Source of the DNA: Amyelois transitella
Taxonomy: Eukaryota > Arthropoda > Insecta > Lepidoptera > Pyralidae
Direction of reading: 5' to 3'
Length of the DNA: 64,000 nt
Assembly (NCBI RefSeq): GCF_032362555.1
Contig: NC_083523.1
Span: forward strand, 1,215,501 to 1,279,500
The first letter of the stretch is position 1. Every line of letters begins with the position of its first letter. The notes beneath the pieces are model-generated. The model made no database searches. It saw nothing but the letters and a program-made list of their open reading frames with translations, and was not told where the DNA came from. Shown here piece by piece: positions 29,201 to 40,640 of the stretch. The position numbers and the translations under genes were made by a program.

Positions 29201-32200
29201 TTTTTGTTCTACATTTGTGTTTTGTTCGTTTATGTATGCACAATAACATTTTGCAATTGTGTTCTGTGGTTCCTAGCACTTTAATAAAATAGAACAATCT
29301 CTATCCTATGGATCTCAAAGCCACTTTAGAAATAGGCACATTTATCTAGTGCTTCTTCAACCATGATCCAATATAGGTTAGGTTCCCCTGCAAAACCTGC
29401 GAAGCGGAAAAAAGTGTAGGTCAGGTGGTAGTCTCTTAGTGTATAGGTACTCTACTTACCTTATGCAGGCAAATAGTAAAATAGCTCACGCCAATTCCAT
29501 TAAAATCTCACTAACCATCTTGAGATCAGCATGGACAAACATCTAATAATGTGGGCCTATTGGAAGAAATTTCTTTAGTAATAAGTAGTGCCCTTGTACT
29601 ACATTTTTACTAAACCTATGTTCTAGTTATAATTTTTTCTTTGATGTACATAAATAAATAGAGTATGGCAGCTACTTCACCTGTATAAAACGAAACATCC
29701 TGTCAATTTGCATTAATGTAGGCATTTCTGGAATTATAGCACCTTAGACCACTTGGAACCTTAATACCAAATTTCAAGTCTCAAGATCTAGTGGTATGAT
29801 CACAGTGCCCACTAGATCTTGAGACTTGAAATGTCATTCAGTCAGCGTCATCTATACTAATATTATAAAGCTAAAGAGTTTGTTTGTTTGAACGCGCTAA
29901 TCTCAGGAACTACTGGAGCGAATAGAAAAAATATTTGTGTCGAATAGACCATTTATCGAGGCTGGCTATATAACATCATGCTGCAACTATAAGGAGTAAA
30001 GAAATAATGAAAAATGTGAAAAAAATGGGGAAAATTATTCATCCTAGAGGGCTTCAATGATGCCCAAAATAACTATTCCACGCGGAAGAAGTCGCGGGCA
30101 CAGCTAGTTTTATTAATATAATTATTCAAAATTAGATAGTTATAATTGTATTGACATTATTGTTTTGATTGATCCACAATCCTACTAATATTATAAATTC
30201 GAAAGTTTGTGAGTATATCAGGATGTCAGTATGGATGTTTGTTACTCTTTCACGCAAAAACTACTGAACCGATTACGATGAAATTTGGTATGTAGGTAGC
30301 TGAAGACCCAGAATAACACATAGGCTACTTTTTATCCCGGAGTTCCCGCGGGATTGATTGTTACTTTACGATAGGGTTTTAAAGCGGACGAAGTCGTGGG
30401 CGCTTCTAGTGATTACATAATATTAAACACTTTAATTATCTCATGATATCACAGCAATTAGTGCGCTAATTATAATCAATTACACAGTTTGTAAACACAT
30501 GTGAAGTCAGTAGACATTATTATCATAATTATGAATGGCATGCATTATCTTCGTATTGATTGACTATTGTTGCTTTTTAATTGATACAGTGTTCAATATA
30601 TACGAAATGTTTAAATTTAATTGCATTGTTGGAATATGTGCCGTGTGGTTCCCGGCACCAATAAAAAAAGAAACCAAACCATCCCATGGATGTCGCAAAA
30701 GGCGACTAAAGGCTATCCTTTAATTAATAAGCCTATGCTTATTAACTTGGAATTCTTTTAGGCGATGGGCTAGCAACCTGTCTCTATTTGAATCTCAATT
30801 TTATCATTAAGCAAAATAGCTGAATGTGGCCTATCAGTCTTTTCAAGATTGTTGGCTCCGTCTACCCTGCAAGGGATATAGTCGTGATTATATGTATGTA
30901 TGTTTGTTGTTGGAATATATACATTTTTTTGCATTAATTTAAAGAATTTATGTTATCTTTATCCTTTAGGGGTAGACAGAGCCAAAGGATATAACTATGT
31001 GATATAAATACTTATCAGTAAATTAATGCCTTCAGTACTACAAAAAAAGTGTTATTTGTCCATGCTTGGTATATTTATTTATTTTACACATACAATACAT
31101 ATATACATAAAATCACGCCTATTTCCCGGAAGGGTAGACAGAAACTGCATCTTTTCACTTGCCATGATCCCTGCATACTTCTTTTCCTTCACCCACATTC
31201 ATAGCTCTCTTATTGAACACGATTCTGCACATTTTTGTATTAGATTAATTCACAAGCTACAATAAATCAAAAATCCTTTAATTCCAGGGTGTCACGCCGC
31301 CCCCAGCACGTCAGGCGTCAACGAGATCCTCCAAAACCTGACAAGGGCCCAGCTTACCCCCAACCAGCTGGTCCGCCTGGAGTGCCGCGCCGTCGTCGGC
31401 TACCTCGGCACCATAGAGACTCCACAAGCGGCCTCCAATGCGGCCCCTGGCAACGTCAGAACTGCAGTCAGAAAACTCCGACAAGAAAGGCGACCTGCCA
31501 CCCCTGTTTTGCTATCTGTACTCCCAAATTCATTACTCCTAAGACGCCCGACTGGACAAGTCTTAGCTCAGTATCAAAGAGACAGGATAGTATACGCTGG
31601 GTGCGGCTCAGAAGCGGATAGAAGGTATTTTGGACTAGTGACGTCAGCAGAAACAGCTGAAGCCGAAGCCTCACATAGCTGCCATGTTTTCGCCGTAGAC
31701 CCTAGATTAGCAGAGCATGAAGCTCATATTGTGAGAGCAAGAGAGTTCCAAATCGTCTGCACACGAGATCCGGTCGCAGAGAGATGTTTGGAGTTTCCTC
31801 CTTCAGCTGAGTACGTCGTAGGAGTTATTAGAGGAATGTATTCGTTACCGGCAGATGATTGCTTAAGCCCTAATCTACAGCAGATTTCCAGATTAGCTAT
31901 CAAGGGAGACAGTCCGTTAGCTGGTAATTTTGCGCGGTGCAACCGACCCGTGTTCAGGGTGCCGCGAGATAGAAGACCGTGTAGGCACGAAGACGCGAGG
32001 ATCGAAGCCCAAGAGTTTGTGGCTAACTCGCCACAACCGAGCAATCATAGTGAAGTGACCACTACGACGTCCAGCAACAGCGATTCCGGCATCGGTTTCC
32101 ACAACGATTGTCGGAATATAGCTGACCGTATTTTGGTAGTCGATTTCGCTCAGCAAGCCCCGCCTAATCGATTCCGACAGGACATGCCACCGCGGCCGCT

Positions 32201-33370
32201 CGGATTGGTCGGCTGCAGCAGTTTCGACGCGGACGGTTCGTTTCTATCGAATACGACTCCTGTAGTTGACGGATTTGGCGGTCAAGGGAGACCTTTGAAC
32301 TTGGACGATGTTATTCTAAATTCAAACGATTTGCAGCCAGTACGCCATGTCAGTCCTCGCAAGGAGGATGATAGTTACAACTACAATTTGTACGGGAATG
32401 TTGCATCGAGTTCCAAATCTAACGGTGTCTATGATCAAGTGTATACGGAGAACGAGGGCCACTATGAGTTTGTTCCCCAACAGTTGGATATGGATTTGGG
32501 AATAGACCGTGTTGAGACATTTAACTCTGTGGAGATTTATGAAGAGAGGTGTAGGCAGCCTCTGGATTGGCATTCGAACGAATCTGTAGAGAATGCTACG
32601 GTTGTATCGGGGACGAGTAAAACTAGTATGGACTCTGTGTCAGTGTATTCGACGAGGAGTCACGAAGAAGCCCGTCCGGCTTTGAGGAGGCATCTTCAGG
32701 CGTCCTTGGACGATATGCTGGTGCTGAGCATGCGTGAGTCTGAGAAAAAGAAGGACGATGATAATTTTGTACATCCCGCAACTGTTAAATGCAAGGTATA
32801 GTAAAATTAATATGTTTTTCTGTTTTGGAAATATTTTATTTTTTAAATTAAATCTGCCTATCGTTCCAATTTTGTTGTCTCAAGACCTCTCGTGGTGGAG
32901 TAATGTGCTGATAAATGGAAAGGTGGAACAATGTTAAATCAAAGTTTCCGTTGATTACAGCATAAATACAACTCAAATCATATTCGTCACTTCAAAGTAA
33001 TGAACCAGCTTTAGATCTCTTTTTTATTTGGTGCTTTACTGATAGTGAAGTGGTTAGTATGATCGGTTTTCAAGTTGTAATACCCGGGTTCGATTCCTGG
33101 TAACGGTTGCTCTTGCTAAATCTATTCTTAAGTCAAAACTGGCTTCTAATTTCTCGCAGACCATATAATTTTTTTTTAGTTTTTCGTTATAATTGTTATT
33201 AAACTTTCAACTATCAGGTGCGCAAGCCGAAGCCACTAAACATAATATCGAAGACGAAGCAGATGTTCTCCGGCAAAGAGCGCTCGCGTTCCGAGCAGAG
33301 AAGCAAGATGGCGGCCGAGCAGGACTCGCTAGCGTGCGCAGCCAGCGAGCCCGATCTCAGAGATATGAGG
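26269..33370 (+). CDS. loco: Regulator of G-protein signalling, RGS12/loco homologue: PDZ-PTB N-terminal part (partial)
   Basis: Three coding exons, 26269-26668, 31288-32795 and 33218-33370, join in frame for 687 residues and continue past a GTGAGT donor at 33371. RGS12/loco proteins accelerate GTP hydrolysis on Gi/o alpha subunits and bind them through GoLoco. Residues about 21-97 are a PDZ domain with the carboxylate-binding GFGFTI loop and GGPADRAGLRAGDALLAVDG. Residues about 165-310 are a PTB domain (VVGYLGTIE, RRYFGLVTSAET, SCHVFAVDP, CLEFPPS). It is followed by the family-specific SSNSDSGIG and ILVVDF motifs and then low-complexity sequence. Exon 3 codes a basic linker (KPLNIISKTKQMFSGKE). 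The RGS, Ras-binding and GoLoco exons are not seen before 64000. Intron 1 holds a 2-kb LINE. Confidence 0.9.
26796..28830 (-). mobile_element. RTE-clade LINE, 5' truncated, with an open reverse transcriptase frame
   Basis: A 2,035-bp insertion in loco intron 1 with a perfect 13-bp target duplication AGAAATATGACAT (26783-26795 and 28831-28843). An uninterrupted frame runs from the truncation point to a stop at 26808-26810, about 670 codons. It includes the RT motifs PLYKGKGSQLDCKNYRGISL, AGFRKGMGCTDQV, the FVDLEKAYDRV block and the catalytic LLYADDQVIL, then SKTKTLVF and the C-terminal WFGHVERM and GRPRRTYLDQIKDVL. The endonuclease domain is lost. The 3' UTR is almost absent and the tail is TATG repeats. 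It is evidently a young copy. Confidence 0.93.
29772..29831. repeat. Perfect 23-bp-arm hairpin
   Basis: Arms 29772-29794 and 29809-29831 are exact reverse complements, starting TTTCAAGTCTCAAGATCT, around a 14-nt loop. The left arm extends a repeat-family R3 sequence (CCAAATTTCAAGTCT). The right arm ends shortly before a Helitron-like element. Confidence 0.92.
29851..30107 (+). mobile_element. Helitron-like element (Lep1-like)
   Basis: Starts TCTATACTAATATTATAAAG and ends GTCGCGGGCACAGCTAG, lying between an A and a T as Helitrons do. The subterminal GCGGA-AGAAGTCGCG region can form the expected short hairpin. Confidence 0.85.
30180..30409 (+). mobile_element. Helitron-like element, second family
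   Basis: Starts TCCTACTAATATTATAAATT and ends GCGCTTCTAG between A and T. The interior motif ACTGAACCGATTACGATGAA is shared with 37380-37584. Confidence 0.82.
30638..30906 (+). mobile_element. SINE-A in loco intron 1
   Basis: Full length, with target duplication TTGTTGGAATAT at 30626-30637 and 30907-30918. It has a small insertion (ATTAATAAGCCTATGC) in the body. Confidence 0.92.
31098..31215 (-). mobile_element. RTE LINE 3' fragment before loco exon 2
   Basis: Reverse RTE end: ATACATAAAATCACGCCTAT, GGTAGACAGAAACTGCATC and CCCACATTCATAGCTCTCTT. Confidence 0.8.
33043..33112 (+). mobile_element. tRNA-like SINE head in loco intron 2
   Basis: Contains an A-box-like GTGAAGTGGTTAGTATGAT and a B-box-like GGGTTCGATTCCTGG at tRNA-like spacing. 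It is followed by CTCTTGCTAAATC. The predicted acceptor stem does not pair, so it is not a functional tRNA. Confidence 0.5.
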
Positions 33371-33417
33371 GTGAGTCTTCTTATACATCACTACATAGTA
33401 TAAAACAAAGTCGCTAT

Positions 33418-33571
33418 TTTAGTCTGTTTGTCTGTATGCTTAAATCTTTAAAATTACGCAACGGATTTTGATGCGGTTTTTTGTAACAGGTAGAGTGATT
33501 CAAGAGGAAGGTTTTTATGTATAATAACATTTATAATTTTGCACCCGTGCGAAGCCGGGGCGGGTCGCTAG
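33418..33571 (+). mobile_element. Helitron-like 3' part next to loco exon 3
   Basis: Contains ACGGATTTTGATGCGGTTTT and ends GAAGCCGGGGCGGGTCGCTAG followed by T. The 5' end is unclear. Confidence 0.6.
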
Positions 33572-33572
33572 T

Positions 33573-33648
33573 ACATACATAAAATCACGCCTCTTTCGCG
33601 GAGAGGTAGGCAGGGACTACATCTTTTCCACTTGCCTGAATGTTATGT
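33573..33648 (-). mobile_element. RTE LINE 3' fragment
   Basis: ACATACATAAAATCACGCCT, then GGTAGGCAGGGACTACATC and CCACTTGCC, in reverse. It is joined directly to the Helitron-like end. Confidence 0.78.
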
Positions 33649-33718
33649 AATCAGTCTACTTGTCTTTATTTGTAATTATCCGCTATCTTCTGGGACTCTC
33701 CACCCCAGCAAAAGTTAG

Positions 33719-33845
33719 CATACATACATTGAATCACGTCTTTGTCCCATAAGACTGAAAGGCCATGTTCAGCTGTTTGGCTTAATAATAGAATTGAGAT
33801 TCATATAGTGACAGGTTGCTAGCCCATCATCTTAAAGAAAAATCC
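33719..33845 (-). mobile_element. SINE-A fragment
   Basis: ATACATACATTGAATCACGTC, an internal deletion, then AGGCCATGTTCAGCTGTTTG and GGTTGCTAGCCCATC. Confidence 0.8.
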
Positions 33846-34399
33846 AATTACCCTTATTTCATTTTACCTATTCCCTTGATCGACTTAAACAATTTGCACG
33901 GGAAGAGAAGCAGCTGCAACACCATGTTCTTTTTTTTCAATCCACCCCGTTACGGCTTAAGACGTGATATGTGGATGTACGCCGATCCGCCGTAATCATT
34001 TATCTATAGTTAAACCCTTCCAGAGCAGACGTTGCGCAGCCCGCATGTTTAATTTGACTATAATTGAACCACGTTTGGTGCAGTGATGCTGTAGTGAATT
34101 GGCCTATTTTGGAGTTCTGAATAATATACTGTTGTTTATTTTTTAAATATATTGACAAACGGAAAAAAGCAAATAGCGACGCTTATTTTTTGCCGTGTGT
34201 AAGTGGCCAAATCTAGTGTCAGATATTTGAGGCCACCCAAAGCTGTCTGACAGGTTTCGTCATATTAATCATAAGTGTGCTTCTTACAAGCTTATTTTTA
34301 ATTTGATTCAAAACTAATTATTTAAGAATGGAAAATTTTGAAGCGTCTTTACAAGCTAATGGATATATACATATATAATTATATATCCATATATCCAGG

Positions 34400-34515
34400 A
34401 TATATAATTTGACCCAAAGATTGACTGTTAGATAATGCACTTAGCATTAAGTCCACCCATTGTGCTTTTCAGTTGTATTTTGTACAATAAAGGTTAAATA
34501 AATAAATAAATAAAA
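34400..34515 (+). mobile_element. 3' end of a second, non-RTE LINE type
   Basis: AGCATTAAGTCCACCCATTG, TTTGTACAATAAAGGTTAAA and (TAAA)n. The same motif occurs at 40208-40315. It resembles jockey/CR1-type 3' ends. Confidence 0.5.
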
Positions 34516-34894
34516 ATAAATGCGTGTGCGCAAGTGGTGCCGCGAGCGTAAGCTAATGAAACAATACCTATGATTTGAGTACAAAGAAACATACCAAAGT
34601 TTATGTTAAGGTCTCTTTAATTTCTTATAAAGACATGGGACCTAAATAATCTTTTACAAATTGTAGCCAATGCATACCAAACTGAGTATAGCGTATCCGG
34701 ACAATGAAAGTCATGTTAAGTCCATTAGTATTACACCGGGAACGTCCGCCGTGGACGTACGGACCGCACTACGTTCCATTTTTAAATACGTAATTTTTTT
34801 TTAATGTCAATTTGACAGAATTTTCGTTATAATTGTGTGATGCATTTCTGTGTAATTTTATTCGCCGATTATTATTTATATAGTCATTTTGCTT

Positions 34895-35095
34895 GATGCA
34901 TTATGTTTTGTGACACAGTAGGTGCCCGGGTTTGAATCCCGGCCAGGGCATTATGAGAAACGAACATTTTCTGATTGGCCTGGGTCTTGGATGTTTATCT
35001 ATATTTAAATGTATATATTATGAAACGATCGAACTTGCTTCGATGCTAATTCCTCAATCTGTGTAGGTAATTTGTCCCGTATACAATATTTATTT
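34895..35095 (+). mobile_element. SINE-B, 5' truncated
   Basis: B-box-like GGGTTTGAATCCC, body CTGATTGGCCTGGGTCTTGG, and end AATTTGTCCCGTATACAATA. Confidence 0.78.
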
Positions 35096-35149
35096 ACCGT
35101 AATGTTTCTACACGTTTGACTGTCCATTTTACAACTAGGGCATACCCGT

Positions 35150-35310
35150 TGCTCCCAAAAAAAAGTCTCGTTAATTACCGTTCCTGTGGGATTTTCGAGA
35201 AATCCTCTTTTAATTTGACCTCTAAATTCAAATAAATGCGAAATTTTATATCTCTAGACGTAGATCTGAGTAGAGCGTTGATTGTAATCGTAAATCATAA
35301 TGGCTAAATA
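35150..35310. mobile_element. Repeat family R3 copy
   Basis: Motifs GTGGGATTTTCGAGAAATCC and TCTTTTAATTTGACCTCTAAA are shared with copies at 37800 and 61890. Unclassified. Confidence 0.45.
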
Positions 35311-35655
35311 AAAATAATTACCCTCTACTACTTGACCTAATCAAGAATGCTCTTGGGCTAAGAGGCTACACGTGCTACCTCCTATTTTTTTTTTTATTTA
35401 ATTTAACCCTTAGACATTTACTAATAAAATAAGTAACGGTTAATTTTTGTTATTTTAAGTATTCGTTTTTATACATTTCCTCTCTAAATATATTTATCTT
35501 TGACATTCCACCATGTTTATGCTAATTTCAAAAATTTCGCGCTAATTCACATCCTAATACGGCGGTCACGACTGGACCACGTGTCTGTGTCATCTTCAAC
35601 AGCCCTATATGTGGACATGGCTGTTAGCGTTTTGTTAAATTGCGATGTGTCGCAA

Positions 35656-35928
35656 TCTATACTAATATTATAAAGCTGAAGAGTTTGTTTGTTTGTTTGA
35701 ACGCGCTTATCTCAGGAACTACTGGTTCGAATTGAAAATTATTTATGTGTTGAATATACTATTTATCGAGGAAGGCTTTAGGCTATATAACATGCATGCA
35801 TAACTGCAACTGTTAGGAGCGAAGAAATGATGGAAACTGAAAAAAACGTGGAAAATTATTCATCCTTGAGGGCTTCAATGATGCCCGAAATAACTATTCC
35901 ACGCGAACGAAGTCGCGGGCACAGCTAG
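35656..35928 (+). mobile_element. Helitron-like element (Lep1-like)
   Basis: Complete: TCTATACTAATATTATAAAG to GGGCACAGCTAG, between A and T. It is 273 bp. Confidence 0.87.
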
Positions 35929-36062
35929 TAAGTAAATAAGGAAAAAGTCGAATATTTTTAGTAACTTGATCTCTGAAACAGCAGCATGTTATGGAGATAA
36001 CGCAGACGCGTCATAAACGTTAAGCATTTTCTTTTGATAGCTATCAAAGATATTCATTCATT

Positions 36063-36315
36063 CATGTAAACACGTCTATTTCCCTTGCGGGGTAGACAGA
36101 GCCAACAGTCTTGAACAGACTGATAGGCCACGTTCAGCTATTTGGCCTAAAAAAAGAATTGAGATTTAAATAGTGTCAGGTTGCTAGCCCATCGCCTAAA
36201 AGAAGGATCCCAAATTTATAAGCCTATCCCTTAGTCGCCTTTTACTACGTCCATGGGAATGAGACGGAGTGAGCCTATTATTTTTTTTTATTGGTGGCGG
36301 GAACCACACGGCACT
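36063..36315 (-). mobile_element. SINE-A
   Basis: Full-length copy in reverse with a poly-T-rich interior and head GGGAACCACACGGCAC. Confidence 0.9.
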
Positions 36316-36675
36316 TTATTGAAAGGTCTCTGACTTGAATGTATGTATGTTAAGAAATCTTGCAAGTTTAACTGTACTTGCATGTATGTTCTCAATGTCC
36401 GATCCAGGTATAAAAAAAACTACGTACTTGGGGCACTGCATAAAGCAATCAGAGCTTACAATAATTTGTTGATAGAAACTTATCTGACCTTTAAAATCTA
36501 TCAGAAATGTTCAATTACAATTGTTCTGATAACAGCAATCGTTATCAGTTGCATTAGGAGTAAGGGCGGGCTAAATATAGAAACCGTGACTCACGCGAGG
36601 ACGTATGTGTTTATGGAATTTACACTAATTGCACCGAATGTTTGTTTGTTTGTGCGACCTTCACGTGGTAACATA

Positions 36676-36929
36676 CCTACACATAATTAAGCCTTTATCC
36701 CCTACGGGGTAGACAAAGCCAACAGACTTGATAAGACAGAAAGGCCACGTTCAGCTATTTGGTTTAATGATAGATTGAGATTCCAATAGTGACAGGTTGC
36801 TTGCCCATCGCCTAAAAGAGGAATTCCAAGTTTATGAGCCTATCCCTTAGTCGCCTTTTACGACATCCATGGGAACGAGATGGAGTGGTCCTATTCTTTT
36901 TTTTTATTGGTGCCGGGAATCACACGGTA
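36676..36929 (-). mobile_element. SINE-A
   Basis: Full-length copy in reverse; the tail reads ATAATTAAGCCTTTATCCCC. Confidence 0.9.
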
Positions 36930-37017
36930 TAAATCAACCCCTTAAATCCTAAAATAGGGGGTGAATGTTTGTATGAAAATCAATAAACCCGTGCGATTTC
37001 AGGGCGTGTCGCTATAA

Positions 37018-37254
37018 ACTACCTGTGCCGCAACTTCGTCCGCGTGGAAGGATGAATAATTTACCCCGTTTTTTCACATTTTCCATTATTTCTTAGCAGT
37101 TGCAGCGTGATGTTATATAGCCTAAAGCCTTCCTCGATAAATGGTTCTATTCAATACAAAAAGAATTTTTCAATTCGACCCAGTAGTTCCTGAGATTAGC
37201 GCGTTCAAACAAACATACAAACAAACTCTTCAGCTTTATATATATTAGTATAGA
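37018..37254 (-). mobile_element. Helitron-like element (Lep1-like)
   Basis: Reverse orientation, from a diverged CTACCTGTGCCGCAACTTCG to TTAGTATAGA followed by T. Confidence 0.8.
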
Positions 37255-37379
37255 TAAAGTCTGCACCAATGTGTTCTATTTGTAGGTCAGTCGTTATATG
37301 GACCAGTGGAGTCATTGCAATTCAATATCCAGCCACCACTTGACTTCTCTGCTCAATGTATTTAGGGTTGCCGAGTGGA

Positions 37380-37584
37380 ATTAAATGCGAAATTTTGTGA
37401 GCATGTCAGAATGTTAGTATGGATGTATGTTACTCTTTCACGCAAAAACTATTGAACCGATTACGATGAAATTTGATATGTAGGTAGCTGAAGACCCAGA
37501 ATAACATATAGGCTACTTTTTATCCCGGAGTTCCCGCGAGATTGATAGGATATCAATGCGGACGAAGTCGCGGGCGGCCTCTAG
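37380..37584 (+). mobile_element. Helitron-like element, second family, 5' end diverged
   Basis: Shares AACCGATTACGATGAAATTTG with 30180-30409 and ends GGGCGGCCTCTAG then T. Confidence 0.75.
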
Positions 37585-37589
37585 TACGT

Positions 37590-37700
37590 AAATAAATCCA
37601 TAAAATAACGGCTCTCTCCCGGAGGGATAGGCAGAGATTACATCTTTTCATTAGTCACTATCCCTGCATACTTATCGCTTCATTTACATTCTCATATATG
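37590..37700 (-). mobile_element. RTE LINE 3' fragment
   Basis: CCATAAAATAACGGCTCTCT, GGATAGGCAGAGATTACATC and CCTGCATACTTATCGCTTC in reverse. Confidence 0.75.
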
Positions 37701-37799
37701 TTTTGTTTGCACTTGATAGGCTTTTATTTTTAAACAATTTAATTTTTAAATCCTTGCTAATAATACTAATAAAAGTCTTCTTAGATCGTTTGTACTAAA

Positions 37800-37978
37800 C
37801 TAGAGGACACCTGCGCACTCGCCCGCGTAAATGAAAAATCACCATAATTCCAGTTCCCGTGGGAATTTCGGGAAATCCTCTTTTAGTGTATCCCTAGAAC
37901 ACATAAAGAACCTACACGTCAAATTTCAAGTTTCTATACCCAGAGGTTTGTGCTGTGCATTGTTTTATCAGTCAGTCA
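37800..37978. mobile_element. Repeat family R3 copy
   Basis: Contains CCGTGGGAATTTCGGGAAATC, CCTAGAACACATAAAGAACC and ATTTCAAGTTTCTATACCCA. Unclassified; seen in several places in the window. Confidence 0.5.
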
Positions 37979-38237
37979 TACATACATACATATAAACACG
38001 TATATATCCCTTGCGGGGTAGACAGAGCCAATAGTCGTGAAAAGATTGAAAGGCCACGTTCAGCTATTTGGCTTTAAGATAGAATTGAGATTCAAATAGA
38101 GACAGGTTGCTAGCCAATCGCCTAAAAGGAGAATCCCAAGTTTGTAAGCCTATCCCTTAGTCGCCTTATACGACATCCATGGGAAAGAGATGGAGTGGTC
38201 CTATTCTTTTTCTATTGGTGCCGGGTATCACACGCTA
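37979..38237 (-). mobile_element. SINE-A
   Basis: Full-length copy in reverse with a TACATACATACATATAAACA tail. Confidence 0.9.
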
Positions 38238-38631
38238 CCATTCAGTTAGTTATTTATTCACTTTTGTTATTTTATAGATTTAGAAAACGGTCAATGGTTC
38301 TATTCTGTTATGCCGGAAACCGCACGGCGAAAAGATCAGTCACTGTCTCAAGACTGTTACTTAAGACTCAAGGCATTATGGTTACAAGAATAGCGTATCA
38401 AATAGAGAATGCGATTATGTTACGTGTGTGATGAAATAGGTTGAATTCCTTTCATCAAAGAATAGAGCTTGCTATGATAAAATGTGCATATTTTTTATGA
38501 AAACCGTTTTAAATATATATTTTTTTACTTCATTTAAGATATTGAGTAGTCTAAGTTTTTGACGTCGGCTACCGCAACTGAATGACTGAATGAACATTCA
38601 GTATTTTCAACACTGTTGTGTCTGTCTGTCT

Positions 38632-39462
38632 GAACACTATGTTACGTCAACTGGGACTCGATAAATCGCCACGCATGTTTATCGATACTATTTTCAACAC
38701 TGTTGGCTCTGTCTACCCCGCAAGGGATATAGACGTGACCATATGTATCTATGTATTTATGTATGTTACCGCAACACAGGTTCAACCCAAGCATGCTCAA
38801 ACCTCGAATTTTGAAGAAACTTTAATCCCTTTCATCAACTCCAAAGCGCCAACCCTATGTCGTAAAATGGGTCAGCCAGCGTCCTCGTGGAACATTATGT
38901 TACATCAACTGGGATTCGATAAATCGCCACGCATGTTTATCGATACTATTTTCAACACTGTTGGCTCTGTGTACCCCGCCAGGGATATAGACGAGACTAC
39001 ATGTATCTATGTATGTATATATGTTACCGCAACACAGGTTCAACCCAAACATGCTCAAACCTCGAATTTTGAAGAAACTTTAATCTCTTTCACCAACTCC
39101 AAAGCGCCAACCCTACGTCGTAAAATGGGTCAGCCAGCGTCCTCGTGGAACATTATGTTACATCAACTGGGACTCGATAAATCGCCACGCATGTTTATCG
39201 ATACTATTTTCAACACTGTTGGCTCTGTGTACCCCGCAAGGGATATAGACGTGACCATATGTATCTATGTATGTTATCGCAACACAGGTTCAACCCAAGC
39301 ATGCTCAAACCTCGAATTTTGAAGAAACTTTACTCCCTTTCATCAACTCCAAAGCGCCAACCCTATGTCGTAAAATGGGTCAGCCAGCGTCCTCGTGGAA
39401 CACTATGTTACATCAACTGGGACTCGATGAATCGCCACGCATGTTTATCGATACTGCGATGG
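38632..39462 (+). repeat. 258-bp minisatellite containing a captured SINE-A tail
   Basis: The marker GCATGTTTATCGATACT recurs at 38673, 38931, 39189 and 39439 (periods 258, 258 and 250). Each unit includes the SINE-A tail GTTGGCTCTGT(C/G)TACCCCGC plus unrelated sequence (CAACACAGGTTCAACCCAA, CCAGCGTCCTCGTGGAAC). Because 258 is 86 codons, the first units share a 234-codon open frame. I regard this frame as a by-product of the period. Confidence 0.93.
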
Positions 39463-39605
39463 CGATGAAATATGTATCGATGGGATGACGCCTCCGCGAT
39501 ATGTTGATGGTATTGGATATATAAATCATCTTCTTCTTTGTATATTCTATCTCGATGGCATTGGACACATGGAAAACAATACAGGAGATGTGTTGGGTTA
39601 AACTG

Positions 39606-39690
39606 ACAGACATACATAAATACATATACCTAATCACGTCTATGTCCCTTGCGGGATAGACAGAGCCCACAGTCTCGAAAAGTTTTAACT
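39606..39690 (-). mobile_element. SINE-A 3' fragment
   Basis: Tail TAATCACGTCTATGTCCCTTG and GATAGACAGAGCCCACAGTC in reverse. Confidence 0.8.
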
Positions 39691-39834
39691 GACAGATCTT
39701 TGGGCTTATTGCTTTAGCGTTAAATTTGCCCATATAACATAGTTCATCAAAAAGTCCCAATTGTATGTTTTCTCGCCGTAAGAACATTGATCATATTATT
39801 TGACGACATTTAAAATTTTCTAGTAAAACGTGGT

Positions 39835-39895
39835 CTTTTAGTCTTTGCGAGACTGTTGGCTCTGGCTTCGCCGTAAGGCGAAAAATACGTCTTTA
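39835..39895 (+). mobile_element. Degraded SINE-A tail
   Basis: TAGTCTTTGCGAGACTGTTGG then GCTTCGCCGTAAGGCG. Confidence 0.5.
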
Positions 39896-40057
39896 CGGTG
39901 GACTGTGAGCTTTAAAGCCGACAACTTTTCGTGCTAAAGGCAGTTGAGTCAGCTGACCATATAAAATTTGACAAATTTTAATAAAAAAATCATTTCTTAG
40001 TGCCTTCATCTTGACGTGTCTTTTTTCAGACATCGAGATTTATCGATAATACGGTTT

Positions 40058-40207
40058 AGGTCAAAAGGTCAGGTCAAGAGTACCCGAGACCGCCGAGCTT
40101 GCATGAAGAAAATAATGAATGTGGATGAATTGAAAGAAGTATGCAGACAATGTGGCAAGTGGAAAGATGCAGTCTCTGACAACCTTCCAGGAAAAAAAGC
40201 GTGATTG
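40058..40207 (+). mobile_element. RTE LINE 3' fragment
   Basis: Codes the last RT residues (STRDRRACMKKIMNVDELKEV) and ends GAAAAAAAGCGTGATTGG. It matches the end of the 26796-28830 frame. Confidence 0.88.
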
Positions 40208-40315
40208 GTTTAGGAATAGTTTAGATATTACATAGAATTACTGGTCGAGAATGCCAAGTGGCATTAAGTCCGCCTTTTGTACATTTTTTGTGCAATAAAG
40301 TTTAAAATAAATTAC
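40208..40315 (+). mobile_element. 3' end of a second, non-RTE LINE type
   Basis: Contains GCCAAGTGGCATTAAGTCCG and GTGCAATAAAGTTTAAAATAA, related to 34400-34515. Confidence 0.55.
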
Positions 40316-40640
40316 GAAAGATTTCATTTAAAAATTCAGTTTAAAAATCTTTAGTCGTGCCGTGACGAATGTCACTTAAAAAACTAAATAACCCCGCAAA
40401 CTCGGCCTGTTATCACCAGGTCACGTTATCTATCAAGTCACGTCTCCATTTTTCAACGGTCCCAATACTGATAGCCTCGATTTCGCAAATTCAAACGACT
40501 TATCAGTTGCCCGAGACGAAGACTGACCTAAGTCGTTTGATTTCGTGTCCATTAAATTTTGAACAGTCGCTTACAAGAAAACATATTATGAGCCCCACTT
40601 AATTAAATGCAAAACTTTAGGTGGCTAAGTTTCTCTCCAT

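Larger units (their letters stand above)
28844..31097. other. loco intron 1, repeat-rich part
   Basis: Contains two Helitron-like elements, a 60-bp perfect hairpin and one SINE-A, listed separately. Between 28900 and 29690 I see no gene. Confidence 0.5.

Noticed and set aside
36343..36690. 115-codon open frame
   Set aside because: It begins beside a SINE-A, has no splice signals or domain, and is followed by another SINE-A.
38618..39322. 234-codon open frame with 86-residue repeats
   Set aside because: It follows a 258-bp DNA repeat that contains a SINE tail, and the frame is open only because the period is divisible by three. The SINE-derived part reads NTVGSVYPARDID, translated repeat sequence.
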